Shown in pieces: positions 41,204 to 49,235 of a DNA stretch of 64,000 nt. Position 1 is the stretch's first letter. Every line of letters begins with the position of its first letter. Source of the stretch: CALWOS01 sp963595735 (lineage in GTDB: Bacteria; Bacillota; Clostridia; Oscillospirales; Oscillospiraceae). The translations under genes were made by a program, and so were the position numbers. The stretch spans positions 1 to 64,000 of the forward strand of contig CAVBJJ010000002.1 of assembly GCA_963595735.1 (NCBI GenBank). Reading direction: 5' to 3'. The notes under the pieces were generated by a model. The model saw only the letters and a program-made list of their open reading frames with translations, did no database searches and had not been told where the DNA came from.

Positions 41204-42019
41204 TTACAGCGGCATGGGGGGCAGGCCGGTCACATCCGCCCGGATATCCTCCCCCAGAAAATTTCTGGCCGAGGCGGCAAAGGCCTCCGGATCCCCGCTG
41301 ACAAGAAACTGGGTACTGCCCTTTTCGCGCTCCGCCAGCAAATTGTTTTCCCGCAGCTCCCGCGCCATAGCCAAAGCGGCCTCCGCGCCGCTGTCGATCA
41401 AAACGGTGCTTTCGCCTAAATACGCGGAGATCTGCGGCGCCAGCAGGGGAAAATGGGTGCAGCCCAGCAGCAGCGTGTCCACCGCCGCGCGGCGGATCTC
41501 CTCCAGCTCCCGCTCCACGACCTGCTTTGCCTCCGGCGCATCGGGGCCGAATCTGCCCGCCTCGATCAGCGGCACAAAGCCGGGACAGGCGACCGCCGTG
41601 ATGTGGCTCTCCGGCCGGCAGCGGCGAATGGCGGCGGCAAACGCGCCGCTTTGGATGCTGGCGCGAGTGGCGATCACCCCCACCCGCCCGCTGGCGGAGC
41701 GCTGCGCCGTTTCCCGGGCGGCATCCTCGACCACGCCGCGAATGGCGATTTCCGGCCACAACTGCCGCAGCTGTGCAAGCGCCGTGCTGCTGATCGTGCC
41801 GCAGGCGATCACCACGGCCTTTACGCCCCGGTCCGCCAGCAGCTGCATATTCTGCTTTCCCATATGTATCAGCTGTTCCCGCTCCCGTCCGCCATAGGGC
41901 GCACGGCCGGAATCGCCGAAAAATATCATGTTTTCTCCGGGCAGCTCCCGGCGCAGGACGGTATAAGCCGTTAAACCGCCGAGTCCGGAGTCAAAAATAC
42001 CAATAGGTCTGTTATCCAA
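41204..42019 (-). CDS. murI: Glutamate racemase
   Basis: A 271-residue enzyme making D-glutamate for peptidoglycan. The start is taken as TTG at 42019 (MDNRPIGIFDSGLGG), because GGGAGGGA lies at proper distance and the family normally starts here; an upstream ATG at 42058 is also in frame. Catalytic cysteines are in VIACGTISS and LGCTHFP. The usual ACNTAS motif is altered to ACGTIS. GDSGRAPYGGR is the conserved phosphate/substrate loop. First gene of murI-DUF1934-argS. Confidence 0.92.
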   Translation of the reverse strand: MDNRPIGIFDSGLGGLTAYTVLRRELPGENMIFFGDSGRAPYGGREREQLIHMGKQNMQLLADRGVKAVVIACGTISSTALAQLRQLWPEIAIRGVVEDAARETAQRSASGRVGVIATRASIQSGAFAAAIRRCRPESHITAVACPGFVPLIEAGRFGPDAPEAKQVVERELEEIRRAAVDTLLLGCTHFPLLAPQISAYLGESTVLIDSGAEAALAMARELRENNLLAEREKGSTQFLVSGDPEAFAASARNFLGEDIRADVTGLPPMPL

Positions 42020-42073
42020 GGGATGCACTCCCTCCCGAATTTTTTTGCACAAACGCATAAACTATCACTCTAT

Positions 42074-42102
42074 ATAATATTCCAAATTCGTCCTGATTAC
42101 AA
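42074..42102 (-). promoter_or_regulatory. Promoter of the murI operon
   Basis: Minus strand -35 TTGTAA (42097-42102), 17-nt spacer, -10 TATTAT (42074-42079). The leader to the proposed TTG start is about 50 nt. Confidence 0.65.
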
Positions 42103-42127
42103 GGTAAAATTTTATCTGTCCTATATG

Positions 42128-42156
42128 TGGCAATTTCCTGCCGGTCTTGGTATAAT
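42128..42156 (+). promoter_or_regulatory. Promoter of the 135-residue hypothetical gene
   Basis: -35 TGGCAA (42128-42133), 17-nt spacer, consensus -10 TATAAT (42151-42156). AAGGAGG follows at 42190 and the ATG at 42205. Confidence 0.6.
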
Positions 42157-42204
42157 ATTGGTACAACAGTTCATCCAAAAACGCATCCGAAGGAGGGAAC
42201 CCTT

Positions 42205-42612
42205 ATGCAGATCGAACTGAGCCAAACCGAATACCGGCTGCTGCTGGATCTGGTCTACACTGGAAACTGGATCATGAACTCCACCAGAGGAACCGACCGC
42301 ATTGTAGATTACGACAAGCTGCAGGAAAAAATCTTTTCTTACTGCGGCCAGGCCGCTATGCCTACGCTGGCGCAGGTCTGGCGGGGGCATTGCTATCCCT
42401 CCCGCGCATATGAGGACGGCGGCATCCACGAGGCCATCGCCGACTATGAGGACGGCGTTTTCTTTGACATTCTGGCCGAGGAGCTCTCCCGCCGGGATAT
42501 GGATGCGGAGCATCTGGATCCCAACGACCTCAAGGAGCTGCGCTCCCGCATGGAGGAATATCTCTGCGAATTTGAAAAAAACGGCGTGGACAACATCTCC
42601 GTGGAGATGTAA
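42205..42612 (+). CDS. Hypothetical protein (cytosolic, acidic)
   Basis: A 135-residue protein I do not recognise. It starts MQIELSQTEYRLLLDLVYTG and has an acidic C-terminal half (PNDLKELRSRMEEYLCEFEK) predicted helical. There is no signal peptide, membrane segment or Cys cluster. A good promoter, an AAGGAGG ribosome binding site and a strong terminator make it a real single-gene unit. It lies divergent from murI and immediately before spoVAC, with which it may share only the terminator. Confidence 0.75.
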   Translation: MQIELSQTEYRLLLDLVYTGNWIMNSTRGTDRIVDYDKLQEKIFSYCGQAAMPTLAQVWRGHCYPSRAYEDGGIHEAIADYEDGVFFDILAEELSRRDMDAEHLDPNDLKELRSRMEEYLCEFEKNGVDNISVEM

Positions 42613-42645
42613 ACCGCTTCCCCGCGCCGCGCCAAATAAACCCGG

Positions 42646-42684
42646 CCTCCCCTGTCCATACTATGGACATCGGGAGGTTTTTTT
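42646..42684 (+). terminator. Terminator whose 3' arm is the spoVAC ribosome binding site
   Basis: CCTCCC (42646-42651) pairs with GGGAGG (42672-42677) and TGTCCAT (42653-42659) with ATGGACA (42663-42669) around a 3-nt loop. Seven T follow, directly touching the spoVAC ATG at 42685. The 3' arm GGGAGG is also the only plausible ribosome binding site of spoVAC, so full-length read-through RNA would hide it. Confidence 0.85.
42656..42664 (+). promoter_or_regulatory. Possible forespore sigma-G -10 box inside the hairpin
   Basis: CATACTA (42657-42663) fits the CATnnTA -10 pattern of sigma-G promoters of Bacillus. A weak -35-like AAATA lies 18 nt upstream (42634-42638). A start about 7 nt downstream would fall near 42670, so the transcript would contain only the 3' arm and leave GGGAGG unpaired. 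Confidence 0.4.
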
Positions 42685-43125
42685 ATGAAGATGACAAACA
42701 AGGAATATCTGGACTATGTCCGGCGCAAAAGCCCACCCTCCCCGCTGTGGAAGGATGTGGGCAAGGCCTTTGTGGCCGGCGGTCTGCTGTGCTGCATCGG
42801 CCAGCTGGTGCTGCACTTCTGGGGGCTGTATCTGGACACGGCGGACGCCGCCGCTTCCACCTCCGTGACCATGATCCTGCTGGGCGCTGTGCTGACCGGG
42901 CTTGGCGTGTACGACAAGATCGCCGGCTTCGGCGGCGCCGGTACGCTGGTGCCCATCACCGGCTTTGCCAACGCCATGGTCGCGCCGGCGCTGGAGTTCA
43001 AAAGTGAGGGCTACATCACCGGCACCGCCGTCAAGATGTTCACCATCGCCGGACCTGTGATCGTCTATGGCCATGTGGCCGGCGCGATCTATGGCCTGAT
43101 CTACTGGATCTGTCTTCACGCCTGA
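42685..43125 (+). CDS. spoVAC: Stage V sporulation protein AC
   Basis: A 146-residue membrane protein of the SpoVA channel that moves dipicolinic acid into the forespore and out at germination. KAFVAGGLLCCIGQLVLHFW, VLTGLGVYDKIAGFGGAGTL and VPITGFANAMVAPALEFKSE are the conserved SpoVAC/SpoVAE-type segments; the Lys-Ala-Phe opening and GVYDKIAGFGGAG match SpoVAC best. Four to five hydrophobic segments are present. It lacks its usual neighbours spoVAD and spoVAE, being followed directly by a terminator and a convergent gene, so it is either an extra copy or a dispersed spoVA set. Confidence 0.88.
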   Translation: MKMTNKEYLDYVRRKSPPSPLWKDVGKAFVAGGLLCCIGQLVLHFWGLYLDTADAAASTSVTMILLGAVLTGLGVYDKIAGFGGAGTLVPITGFANAMVAPALEFKSEGYITGTAVKMFTIAGPVIVYGHVAGAIYGLIYWICLHA

Positions 43126-43143
43126 GGCTGTGACCCAGAGAAG

Positions 43144-43184
43144 AATCTACCCGACCTGTCTGACACAGATCGGGTAGATTTTTT
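43144..43184 (+). terminator. Terminator between spoVAC and the clpE-like gene
   Basis: AATCTACCCGA (43144-43154) pairs with TCGGGTAGATT (43170-43180), followed by T on the plus strand. The convergent Clp gene ends at 43201, so the hairpin probably serves both. Confidence 0.8.
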
Positions 43185-43200
43185 GTTTCTATTGATATCG

Positions 43201-45540
43201 TTATACCGCCAGGATCTCCAGCTTGCCGTCCTTTACCGTTACGCCAACGGAAGAGGCCTTGCCCTGCAGGTGATCCACCAGCTCTGCGGCAATGGGGTCC
43301 TCCAGCTCCTTCTGGATCTGCCGGCGGAGATTTCTCGCGCCGTAGGTCAGGCTGTAGCTCTTTTCCGCCAGATAGCTGACGACCGCGTCGTCATAGCGCA
43401 GCTCCATGCCCTTTTCCGCCATGACAGCTTTCAGCTCCTCCAGCATCAGTACGGTGATGCGGCGGATATCCTCCTCCGTCAGCCGGTTGAAGCAGATGAT
43501 CTCATCCACGCGGTTGATGAACTCCGGACGCAGGAACTCCTGCAGCGCTTTCATGGAGCGCTCCCGGGTCTGCTCGTTAAAGCTCTGTCCAAAGCCCATG
43601 CTGCCGTTTTTCTTGTCGCTGCCGGCATTGGTGGTCATGATGATAACGGTGTTTTCAAAGTTCACCGTGCGCCCCTGGGCGTCGGTGATCCGGCCGTCAT
43701 CGAGAATTTGCAGCAGCACATTCAGCACATCGGGGTGCGCCTTTTCAATCTCATCGAACAGCACGACGCTGTAGGGTCTGCGGCGGATTTTTTCCGTGAG
43801 CTGTCCCGCCTCGTCATAGCCCACATAGCCCGGGGGCGAGCCGATGATCCGGGACACGGCGTGCTTTTCCATGTACTCGGACATATCCAGCCGCACCAGG
43901 CTTTCCGGACTGTCGAACAGATCCTGCGCCAGCTGCTTGACCAGCTCGGTCTTGCCCACGCCGGTACTGCCCACGAAGATAAAGCTGCTGGGCTTTCTCT
44001 TGGGGGAAAGTCCCACCCGGTTGCGCTTGATGGCGGCGCAAACAGCGTCCACCGCCGCGTCCTGCCCGATGATGCGGGTCTTGAGCCGGGCGTTGAGTCC
44101 GGCCAGCCGGTGGAACTCATCCTCCCGGATGCTGCTTGCGGGGATCTTTGTCCAAAGCTCGATGATCCGCGCCAGGTTTTCGGTACCCAGCACAGGCTTA
44201 CCTTTCGCCTTGCAGACATTGCTCTCGTTGGTCAGCTGCAGGCTGCGGCTGCGGATTTCGGCCAGACGCTCATAGTGGGGATCCTCCGCATCGGCCATGA
44301 GCAGTTCCCGTTCCTTGTCCAGGTCTGCCAGCTCCCGGTCGATGGCGGCGATCCGCGCCAGTTCCTTGTTTTTCAGGTTCACATCGGAGCAAGCCTCGTC
44401 GATCAGGTCGATGGCCTTATCCGGCAGGAAGCGGTCTGTGATGTACCGCTCGGAAAGCAGCACCGCCTGACGGCACATTTCCTTGGGAATGGTGACCTGA
44501 TGATAATTCTCGTAATAGGGCGCTGCCCCCTCCAGAATGGCGATGCTGTCGGCAATGGACGGTTCCGCCACCGTGACCGGCTGGAAGCGGCGCTCCAGCG
44601 CGGAGTCCTTTTCAATGTGCTTGCGGTACTCGGCAAAGGTAGTAGCGCCGATCACCTGGATCTCGCCGCGGCTCAGGGCGGGCTTAAGGATATTGGCCGC
44701 ATTCATGCTGCCCTCCGCATCGCCCGCGCCGACCAGATTGTGTACCTCGTCAATGACCAGGATGATGTTTCCGTTTTTCCGGATCTCCTCCAAAAGGCCT
44801 TTCATGCGGCTTTCAAACTGGCCGCGGAACTGGGTTCCGGCCACCAGAGCGGTCAGATCCAGCATATACACTTCCTTGTCCAGCAGCTTGTAGGGCACAT
44901 TGCCCTCCACGATACGCTGGGCAAGCCCCTCCACAATGGCGGTCTTACCCACGCCCGGCTCACCGATCAGGCAGGGATTGTTCTTCTGCCGGCGGTTCAG
45001 GATCTGGATCACCCGCTCCAGCTCATCCTGCCGACCGATCATCCGATCCAGCTTGCCCTCTCTTGCCCGGGCGGTCAGGTGGATGCAGTAGTTTTCCAAA
45101 AACTTCCGCTTGCTGCCCTTGGCGTGCTCCTTTTTCTCCTTGCCGGGGGTCTTGGGCGCGCCATTTTCGGCAGTGGGGACATCGGCAGAGGCGTCCTCCG
45201 GCTGGTTCTGGTTGCCAAACAGCCGGTTCAGGAACGGAAATGTGGCGGTTTTTCCCACATCGTCCTCGCCGTCCTCCTCGTCGCTGTTGGCCATTTCCAT
45301 CAGACCCTCCATACCGCCGCTGAACATACTGCCCATGGTATCCATGATCTCGGAACTCAGGCCCTCCAGCTCCTCGTCAGACAGACCCATTTTACTGATG
45401 ATATCGTCCACGGGCTTGATGTGCAGCTCCCGGGCGCACTTCAGGCACAGCCCCTCGTTTTTGGCCACGCCGTTTTCTACTTTGGTAATAAAGACCACTG
45501 CCGGATTCTTCTTGCAGCGGGAACAAATGGTACTCTGCAT
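43201..45540 (-). CDS. ClpE-like AAA+ unfoldase with N-terminal zinc finger
   Basis: A 779-residue class I Clp ATPase. Instead of a Clp-N repeat it begins with a zinc finger (ICSRCKKNPAVV, then GLCLKCARELH; two CxxC pairs) as in ClpE, followed by a flexible acidic linker (to about 140). NBD1 has GEPGVGKT and VIDEVHNLVGAG; a short middle domain (about 385-450) precedes NBD2 with GSTGVGKTE and FDEIEKAHPDV. MGFGQS before LRPEFINRVDE lies where Clp proteins carry the ClpP-docking loop. It would unfold damaged proteins for ClpP. No CtsR or McsAB genes are adjacent. The cvpA-like gene lies 42 nt upstream on the same strand. Confidence 0.88.
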   Translation of the reverse strand: MQSTICSRCKKNPAVVFITKVENGVAKNEGLCLKCARELHIKPVDDIISKMGLSDEELEGLSSEIMDTMGSMFSGGMEGLMEMANSDEEDGEDDVGKTATFPFLNRLFGNQNQPEDASADVPTAENGAPKTPGKEKKEHAKGSKRKFLENYCIHLTARAREGKLDRMIGRQDELERVIQILNRRQKNNPCLIGEPGVGKTAIVEGLAQRIVEGNVPYKLLDKEVYMLDLTALVAGTQFRGQFESRMKGLLEEIRKNGNIILVIDEVHNLVGAGDAEGSMNAANILKPALSRGEIQVIGATTFAEYRKHIEKDSALERRFQPVTVAEPSIADSIAILEGAAPYYENYHQVTIPKEMCRQAVLLSERYITDRFLPDKAIDLIDEACSDVNLKNKELARIAAIDRELADLDKERELLMADAEDPHYERLAEIRSRSLQLTNESNVCKAKGKPVLGTENLARIIELWTKIPASSIREDEFHRLAGLNARLKTRIIGQDAAVDAVCAAIKRNRVGLSPKRKPSSFIFVGSTGVGKTELVKQLAQDLFDSPESLVRLDMSEYMEKHAVSRIIGSPPGYVGYDEAGQLTEKIRRRPYSVVLFDEIEKAHPDVLNVLLQILDDGRITDAQGRTVNFENTVIIMTTNAGSDKKNGSMGFGQSFNEQTRERSMKALQEFLRPEFINRVDEIICFNRLTEEDIRRITVLMLEELKAVMAEKGMELRYDDAVVSYLAEKSYSLTYGARNLRRQIQKELEDPIAAELVDHLQGKASSVGVTVKDGKLEILAV

Positions 45541-45582
45541 GGGGTATCAACTCCTTTCTCGGAACAGGGGGCAGAGCTTTCC

Positions 45583-46308
45583 TCATGCCCCAAGGAAAAT
45601 GCTCACGATGCTCAGCCGACTGAACAGCCGGGTCAGCACCGTTTTGGAGATGGTCTCCTGGGGGATCACCGCACCGGTATAGTGCAGGAACCAGCCGATC
45701 ACGCTGCACAGCAGCACGCCGGTCACAAGCCCCAGGATCAGACCCACAACGCGGTCTGTTCTCTCCCGATTGGGCAGCTTATAGCTGAAATTGGTAATAT
45801 TTACGATCACCGTCAGGGCGATATACAGCAACAGGAAAAACAACAGCAGCGCCGCCACATAGGCAGTTCTGGCGCAGAACACCTCTACCACCGCGTCCCG
45901 AATGGACACCTCGTTGTTATCAGCATATTCCAGAGCATCGGCGGAAAGCTCCTTTGCCACGCCGTCGGACAGTCCCACATGGGTAAACACGCTCTGGGCA
46001 AAGGTCTCCTTCTGGTCGGGGTTTTCTTTCAAAAGATCCTCCACAGACAGGTCGGAGTCATCCCAGCCCAGATCGGCCAGCACACCGTTTTCCTCCCGGT
46101 TGATGACCGTTTCCGTATAGCCGCTGAGGAAGGGGCGCAGCGCCGGCACGACATCGTGGGAAAATGTATTGCTCAGCAAGCTGCCGCCATACAGGGATAC
46201 TATGATCAGGACTATGCCGCCGATCCCCATAATCATGCCCTTTTTCCGCCCGGACCATGCACAAAAGGCGATGATCGCCACCATCACAAGTTCTAAGATC
46301 ACTCTCAT
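45583..46308 (-). CDS. CvpA-like membrane protein
   Basis: A 241-residue protein. Hydrophobic segments at about 3-20, 28-48, 150-172 and 195-218 resemble the CvpA/colicin-V-production family (GRKKGMIMGIGGIVLIIVSL, then DRVVGLILGLVTGVLLCSVI). A long extracellular or cytoplasmic insert (about 50-145), rich in Asp/Glu, is larger than in short CvpA proteins. CvpA-like proteins are linked to envelope stress, but the molecular role is unknown. It lies between the DUF5711-like gene (103 nt) and the clpE-like gene (42 nt). Confidence 0.75.
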   Translation of the reverse strand: MRVILELVMVAIIAFCAWSGRKKGMIMGIGGIVLIIVSLYGGSLLSNTFSHDVVPALRPFLSGYTETVINREENGVLADLGWDDSDLSVEDLLKENPDQKETFAQSVFTHVGLSDGVAKELSADALEYADNNEVSIRDAVVEVFCARTAYVAALLLFFLLLYIALTVIVNITNFSYKLPNRERTDRVVGLILGLVTGVLLCSVIGWFLHYTGAVIPQETISKTVLTRLFSRLSIVSIFLGA

Positions 46309-46411
46309 GGAAACACCTAATCTCTCTTTCTTGGTCTATCGTAATATTCCAAAACGCCGCCGCGTTTTTTACGCTGTTTTTCTTGCGGGAAACTGCGCGG
46401 GAAAAGTGCTG

Positions 46412-47515
46412 TTACTGGTAAAGCTCCGCGGAATAGGCCGACAGGAGGAACACATCTCCCCGGGGGCGAAGCAGCGCCCGCTTGACGCCCAGCACAGACA
46501 CCTCCTGCTCCCGCAGCTCCAGACCGCGATCCGCCAGCGCAAGGCCATCGGAAAATTGCAGCAAGATCTGTTTGCCGGAGCAGTCCATTCCCACCAGATC
46601 CCGCTGGGTCTCCAGGGTGGCAAGCTCGCCGCCCTGATCCAGGGTGACCAGCCGTGTCTCGCCGCCGGCACGGTACTTGCTCAGGCAAAGAGCCACAAAG
46701 CCGCTGCCGTTCATATTGTAGTCCACCAGCGTGCTGCCCTGGAAGTCATATTGGGAGATTTCCTCCCCATCGTCCGCGATAAAATACGCGCCGTCCTCCG
46801 ACAGGGCGCAAAGCCTGCTGCCGCTGCACCAGTGCAGGTCAAACAGCAGCGTTCCCGCCGCCTCGTATGCGCCGACCGGCTCGTCTTCCTGAAGGGAAAA
46901 CAGCTGCACCTTTCCGCCATCGGCTGTCAGAGACAGCACCGCAAAACCGCGGCTGTCCGGGCGGATCTCCGCCTTGAGCAGATAGCCCTCGCCGGAGTGC
47001 CAGCGGTACACCGGCTCCCAATCGCTGTTATAGATCGTGACCTGGCCTTTATAACCGGCCTCCTCCGTGCAGACCGCCAGCCAGCCGTTTTCGTTGGCGG
47101 TAACGGAGATGATGCTTTCCTCCGTATCCAGAACGGTGTAGTTCCCCTCCAGATCCGCCACGCGCAGGCTGGTGCCGCCCACATCAAAAAACGCCGCCCG
47201 TCCGCCGGCCGAAGCAATGGCCGGCTGGGACATGGAATAGATCTTCTGCACCACGCTGGTGCCGTTGCCGTCAAACAGCGCGATCCCCGTGGAGGACGCC
47301 ACCGCAAGGCCGTCGCCCACCACAGCAAAGGTCTGGTCGCTTCCCGCCTCATAGCGGAATGCGCCATCCACCGTTTCCTCCTCGCCGGAAACGCTGCCGG
47401 AGTGGACATAGCCAAAAATCAGGCCAACGCAGACCGCCAGCAGGATCACCAGCGCAATCACACGCTTTCCGCTAAGATGCGGCAAAGTATTCCGTTTTCT
47501 TTTTTGATCTTCCAT
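46412..47515 (-). CDS. DUF5711-like single-pass membrane protein with beta-propeller-like domain
   Basis: A 367-residue protein. A basic N-terminus and one transmembrane helix (RVIALVILLAVCVGLIFGYV, about 18-38) place the rest outside the cell. The exterior part consists of about seven repeats of short beta-strands (GDGLAVASSTGIALFDGNGT, NENGWLAVCTEEAGYKGQVT, GSRLCALSEDGAYFIADDGE), suggesting a beta-propeller. It matches the remembered DUF5711 family of Clostridia. No catalytic motif; it may be a structural or sensing protein. Confidence 0.7.
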   Translation of the reverse strand: MEDQKRKRNTLPHLSGKRVIALVILLAVCVGLIFGYVHSGSVSGEEETVDGAFRYEAGSDQTFAVVGDGLAVASSTGIALFDGNGTSVVQKIYSMSQPAIASAGGRAAFFDVGGTSLRVADLEGNYTVLDTEESIISVTANENGWLAVCTEEAGYKGQVTIYNSDWEPVYRWHSGEGYLLKAEIRPDSRGFAVLSLTADGGKVQLFSLQEDEPVGAYEAAGTLLFDLHWCSGSRLCALSEDGAYFIADDGEEISQYDFQGSTLVDYNMNGSGFVALCLSKYRAGGETRLVTLDQGGELATLETQRDLVGMDCSGKQILLQFSDGLALADRGLELREQEVSVLGVKRALLRPRGDVFLLSAYSAELYQ

Positions 47516-47598
47516 GAAACCCTGCTTCTCCGTACCGTTTTTGACAGGTGAATTACATCATTGTAGCATGGTTTTTTGCTTTTGCATAGACAAAACCA

Positions 47599-48411
47599 TC
47601 AAATTTCTTTGGGAAATTCCCCGGGAGCCGGCGCCTGCCGCTGCGCCGCCGGGAGCATCATCTCCCCCGCCGGGCCATCGTACCACAGTCGGTTCATATA
47701 CAGCCCCTGGGGCGGCATGGTCGGCCCGGTCAGCCGGCGGTTCCGGGTCTCCAGCAGCGCCGGAATGTCCTCCGGCCGCAGCTTGCCGTGGGAGGCGTAT
47801 ACCATTGTCCCCACGATTGCCCGTACCATATTATATAGAAAGCCGTCCGCGCACACCGCAATGGTGATTTGGTCGCCCTCCCGTTTGGCGCGGCACCAGT
47901 GTACCGTGCGCACGGTGGTGCGGGTCTCGGTCCCCACGCTGCGCACGGCGGCGAAGTCGTGGGTGCCCTCAAAGGCAAGACCGGCGCGGATCATCGCCTC
48001 CACATCCAGCGGCGCGGGGTAAAAGCACACCCGCTTTTCCCAAAAGGGATCCCGGATCCTGGCATTGTGGATGCGATAAATATACTCTTTCTGGATACAG
48101 GAGCCGATGGCGTTGAAGTCATCCTCCACCCGGCAGGCGGCGGAAACCGCAATGTCATCGGGCAGGTGACAATTCACCGCCAGTGGCAGCTTGTCCAGGG
48201 GGATCCGGCTGTCCGTGCGGAAATTGGCGCAGTACCGCAGAGCGTGTACCCCCGCGTCTGTCCGGCCGCAGCCCGTCAGCTTTACGGGATGCCCGCAGAC
48301 CCGGGAAAGCGCCTGCTCCACCGTTTCGCCCACGGTGGCAATGGTTTTCTGCACCTGCCAGCCGTGGTAGGCGGAGCCGTCATATCGAAGCTTGATCGCA
48401 ATATTCTGCAT
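47599..48411 (-). CDS. truA: tRNA pseudouridine(38-40) synthase
   Basis: A 270-residue enzyme modifying the anticodon arm of many tRNAs. LRYDGSAYHGWQVQ opens the fold, the catalytic Asp is in GCGRTDAGVHAL and the late FLYNMVRAIVGTMV motif is present. The ATG at 48411 follows GGGAGGA and lies 17 nt after ecfT. The ecfA1-ecfA2-ecfT-truA order is standard in Firmicutes. Confidence 0.95.
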   Translation of the reverse strand: MQNIAIKLRYDGSAYHGWQVQKTIATVGETVEQALSRVCGHPVKLTGCGRTDAGVHALRYCANFRTDSRIPLDKLPLAVNCHLPDDIAVSAACRVEDDFNAIGSCIQKEYIYRIHNARIRDPFWEKRVCFYPAPLDVEAMIRAGLAFEGTHDFAAVRSVGTETRTTVRTVHWCRAKREGDQITIAVCADGFLYNMVRAIVGTMVYASHGKLRPEDIPALLETRNRRLTGPTMPPQGLYMNRLWYDGPAGEMMLPAAQRQAPAPGEFPKEI

Positions 48412-48428
48412 AAATCCTCCCGGCGTTT

Positions 48429-49235
48429 TCAAAGTCCCTTGACCCGAAGCAGGATCATGACCACGGCGATCGCCGCGCCGATGATCGCGCCCAGCACATC
48501 CCGGCGGGCGAAAACCAGCCGCTTCATGCGGGTGCGCCCCTCGCCGCCGTGATAGCAGCGGCATTCCATGGCGATGGCCAGCTCATCCGCCCGGCGGAAC
48601 GCGCTGACAAACAGCGGCACCAGCAGGGGAATCAGGGCTTTGGCGCGCTCGGTGAGCTTTCCGGTCTCGAAGTTTGCACCGCGCGCCTTCTGGGCGGACA
48701 TGATCTTGTCCGTCTCCTCGATCAGGGTGGGGATAAAGCGTAGGGCGATACTCATCATCATGGACAGATCATGCACCGGAAAATGCAGTTTATTCAGGGG
48801 AGAAAGCAGACTTTCCATGCCGTCCGTCAGAGCGATGGGGCTGGTGGTATAGGTCAGCAAAAAGGTGCCGCAGACCAGCAGCACGATCCGCACCAGCATG
48901 AAGATCGCATGGCGCAGGCCCTCCCAGGTGGGATGCAGCACGCCCAAACTGAAAATCGGCGTACCGGGGGTGAAGAACATATTCAAAATTGCGGTAAGCA
49001 GCACCACCAGCACCAGTGGCCGCAAGCCGCGAAAAATCGTCTTGGGGTGCAGGCGGGAAACCGCCACCGCCGCCACCAGACACAGCGCCAGCAGCACATA
49101 GGGCAGCGCGGACTCCCTTGCCACAAACAGCAGCACGATGTACAGCAGCGTCAGCAGCAGCTTGGTGCGGGGGTCGAGCTTATGTACCACACTGTCGCCG
49201 GGAAAATACTGTCCCAGAGTGATGTCTTTCAGCAT
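48429..49235 (-). CDS. ecfT: ECF transporter transmembrane protein EcfT
   Basis: A 268-residue membrane coupling protein of energy-coupling-factor vitamin/metal importers. Five hydrophobic segments, with the cytoplasmic coupling helices marked by AQKARGANFETG (first Ala-Arg-Gly motif) and AMECRCYHGGEGRTR (second motif, where ARG has become CRC but the Arg is kept). It overlaps ecfA2 by 7 nt. It would work with EcfA1/EcfA2 and substrate-specific S components encoded elsewhere; none is in this window. Confidence 0.93.
   Translation of the reverse strand: MLKDITLGQYFPGDSVVHKLDPRTKLLLTLLYIVLLFVARESALPYVLLALCLVAAVAVSRLHPKTIFRGLRPLVLVVLLTAILNMFFTPGTPIFSLGVLHPTWEGLRHAIFMLVRIVLLVCGTFLLTYTTSPIALTDGMESLLSPLNKLHFPVHDLSMMMSIALRFIPTLIEETDKIMSAQKARGANFETGKLTERAKALIPLLVPLFVSAFRRADELAIAMECRCYHGGEGRTRMKRLVFARRDVLGAIIGAAIAVVMILLRVKGL

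Noticed and set aside
43183..46296. Plus-strand open frame of about 1000 codons opposite the clpE-like and cvpA-like genes
   Set aside because: Antisense shadow spanning two real genes and their gap; no start context and no recognisable domain.
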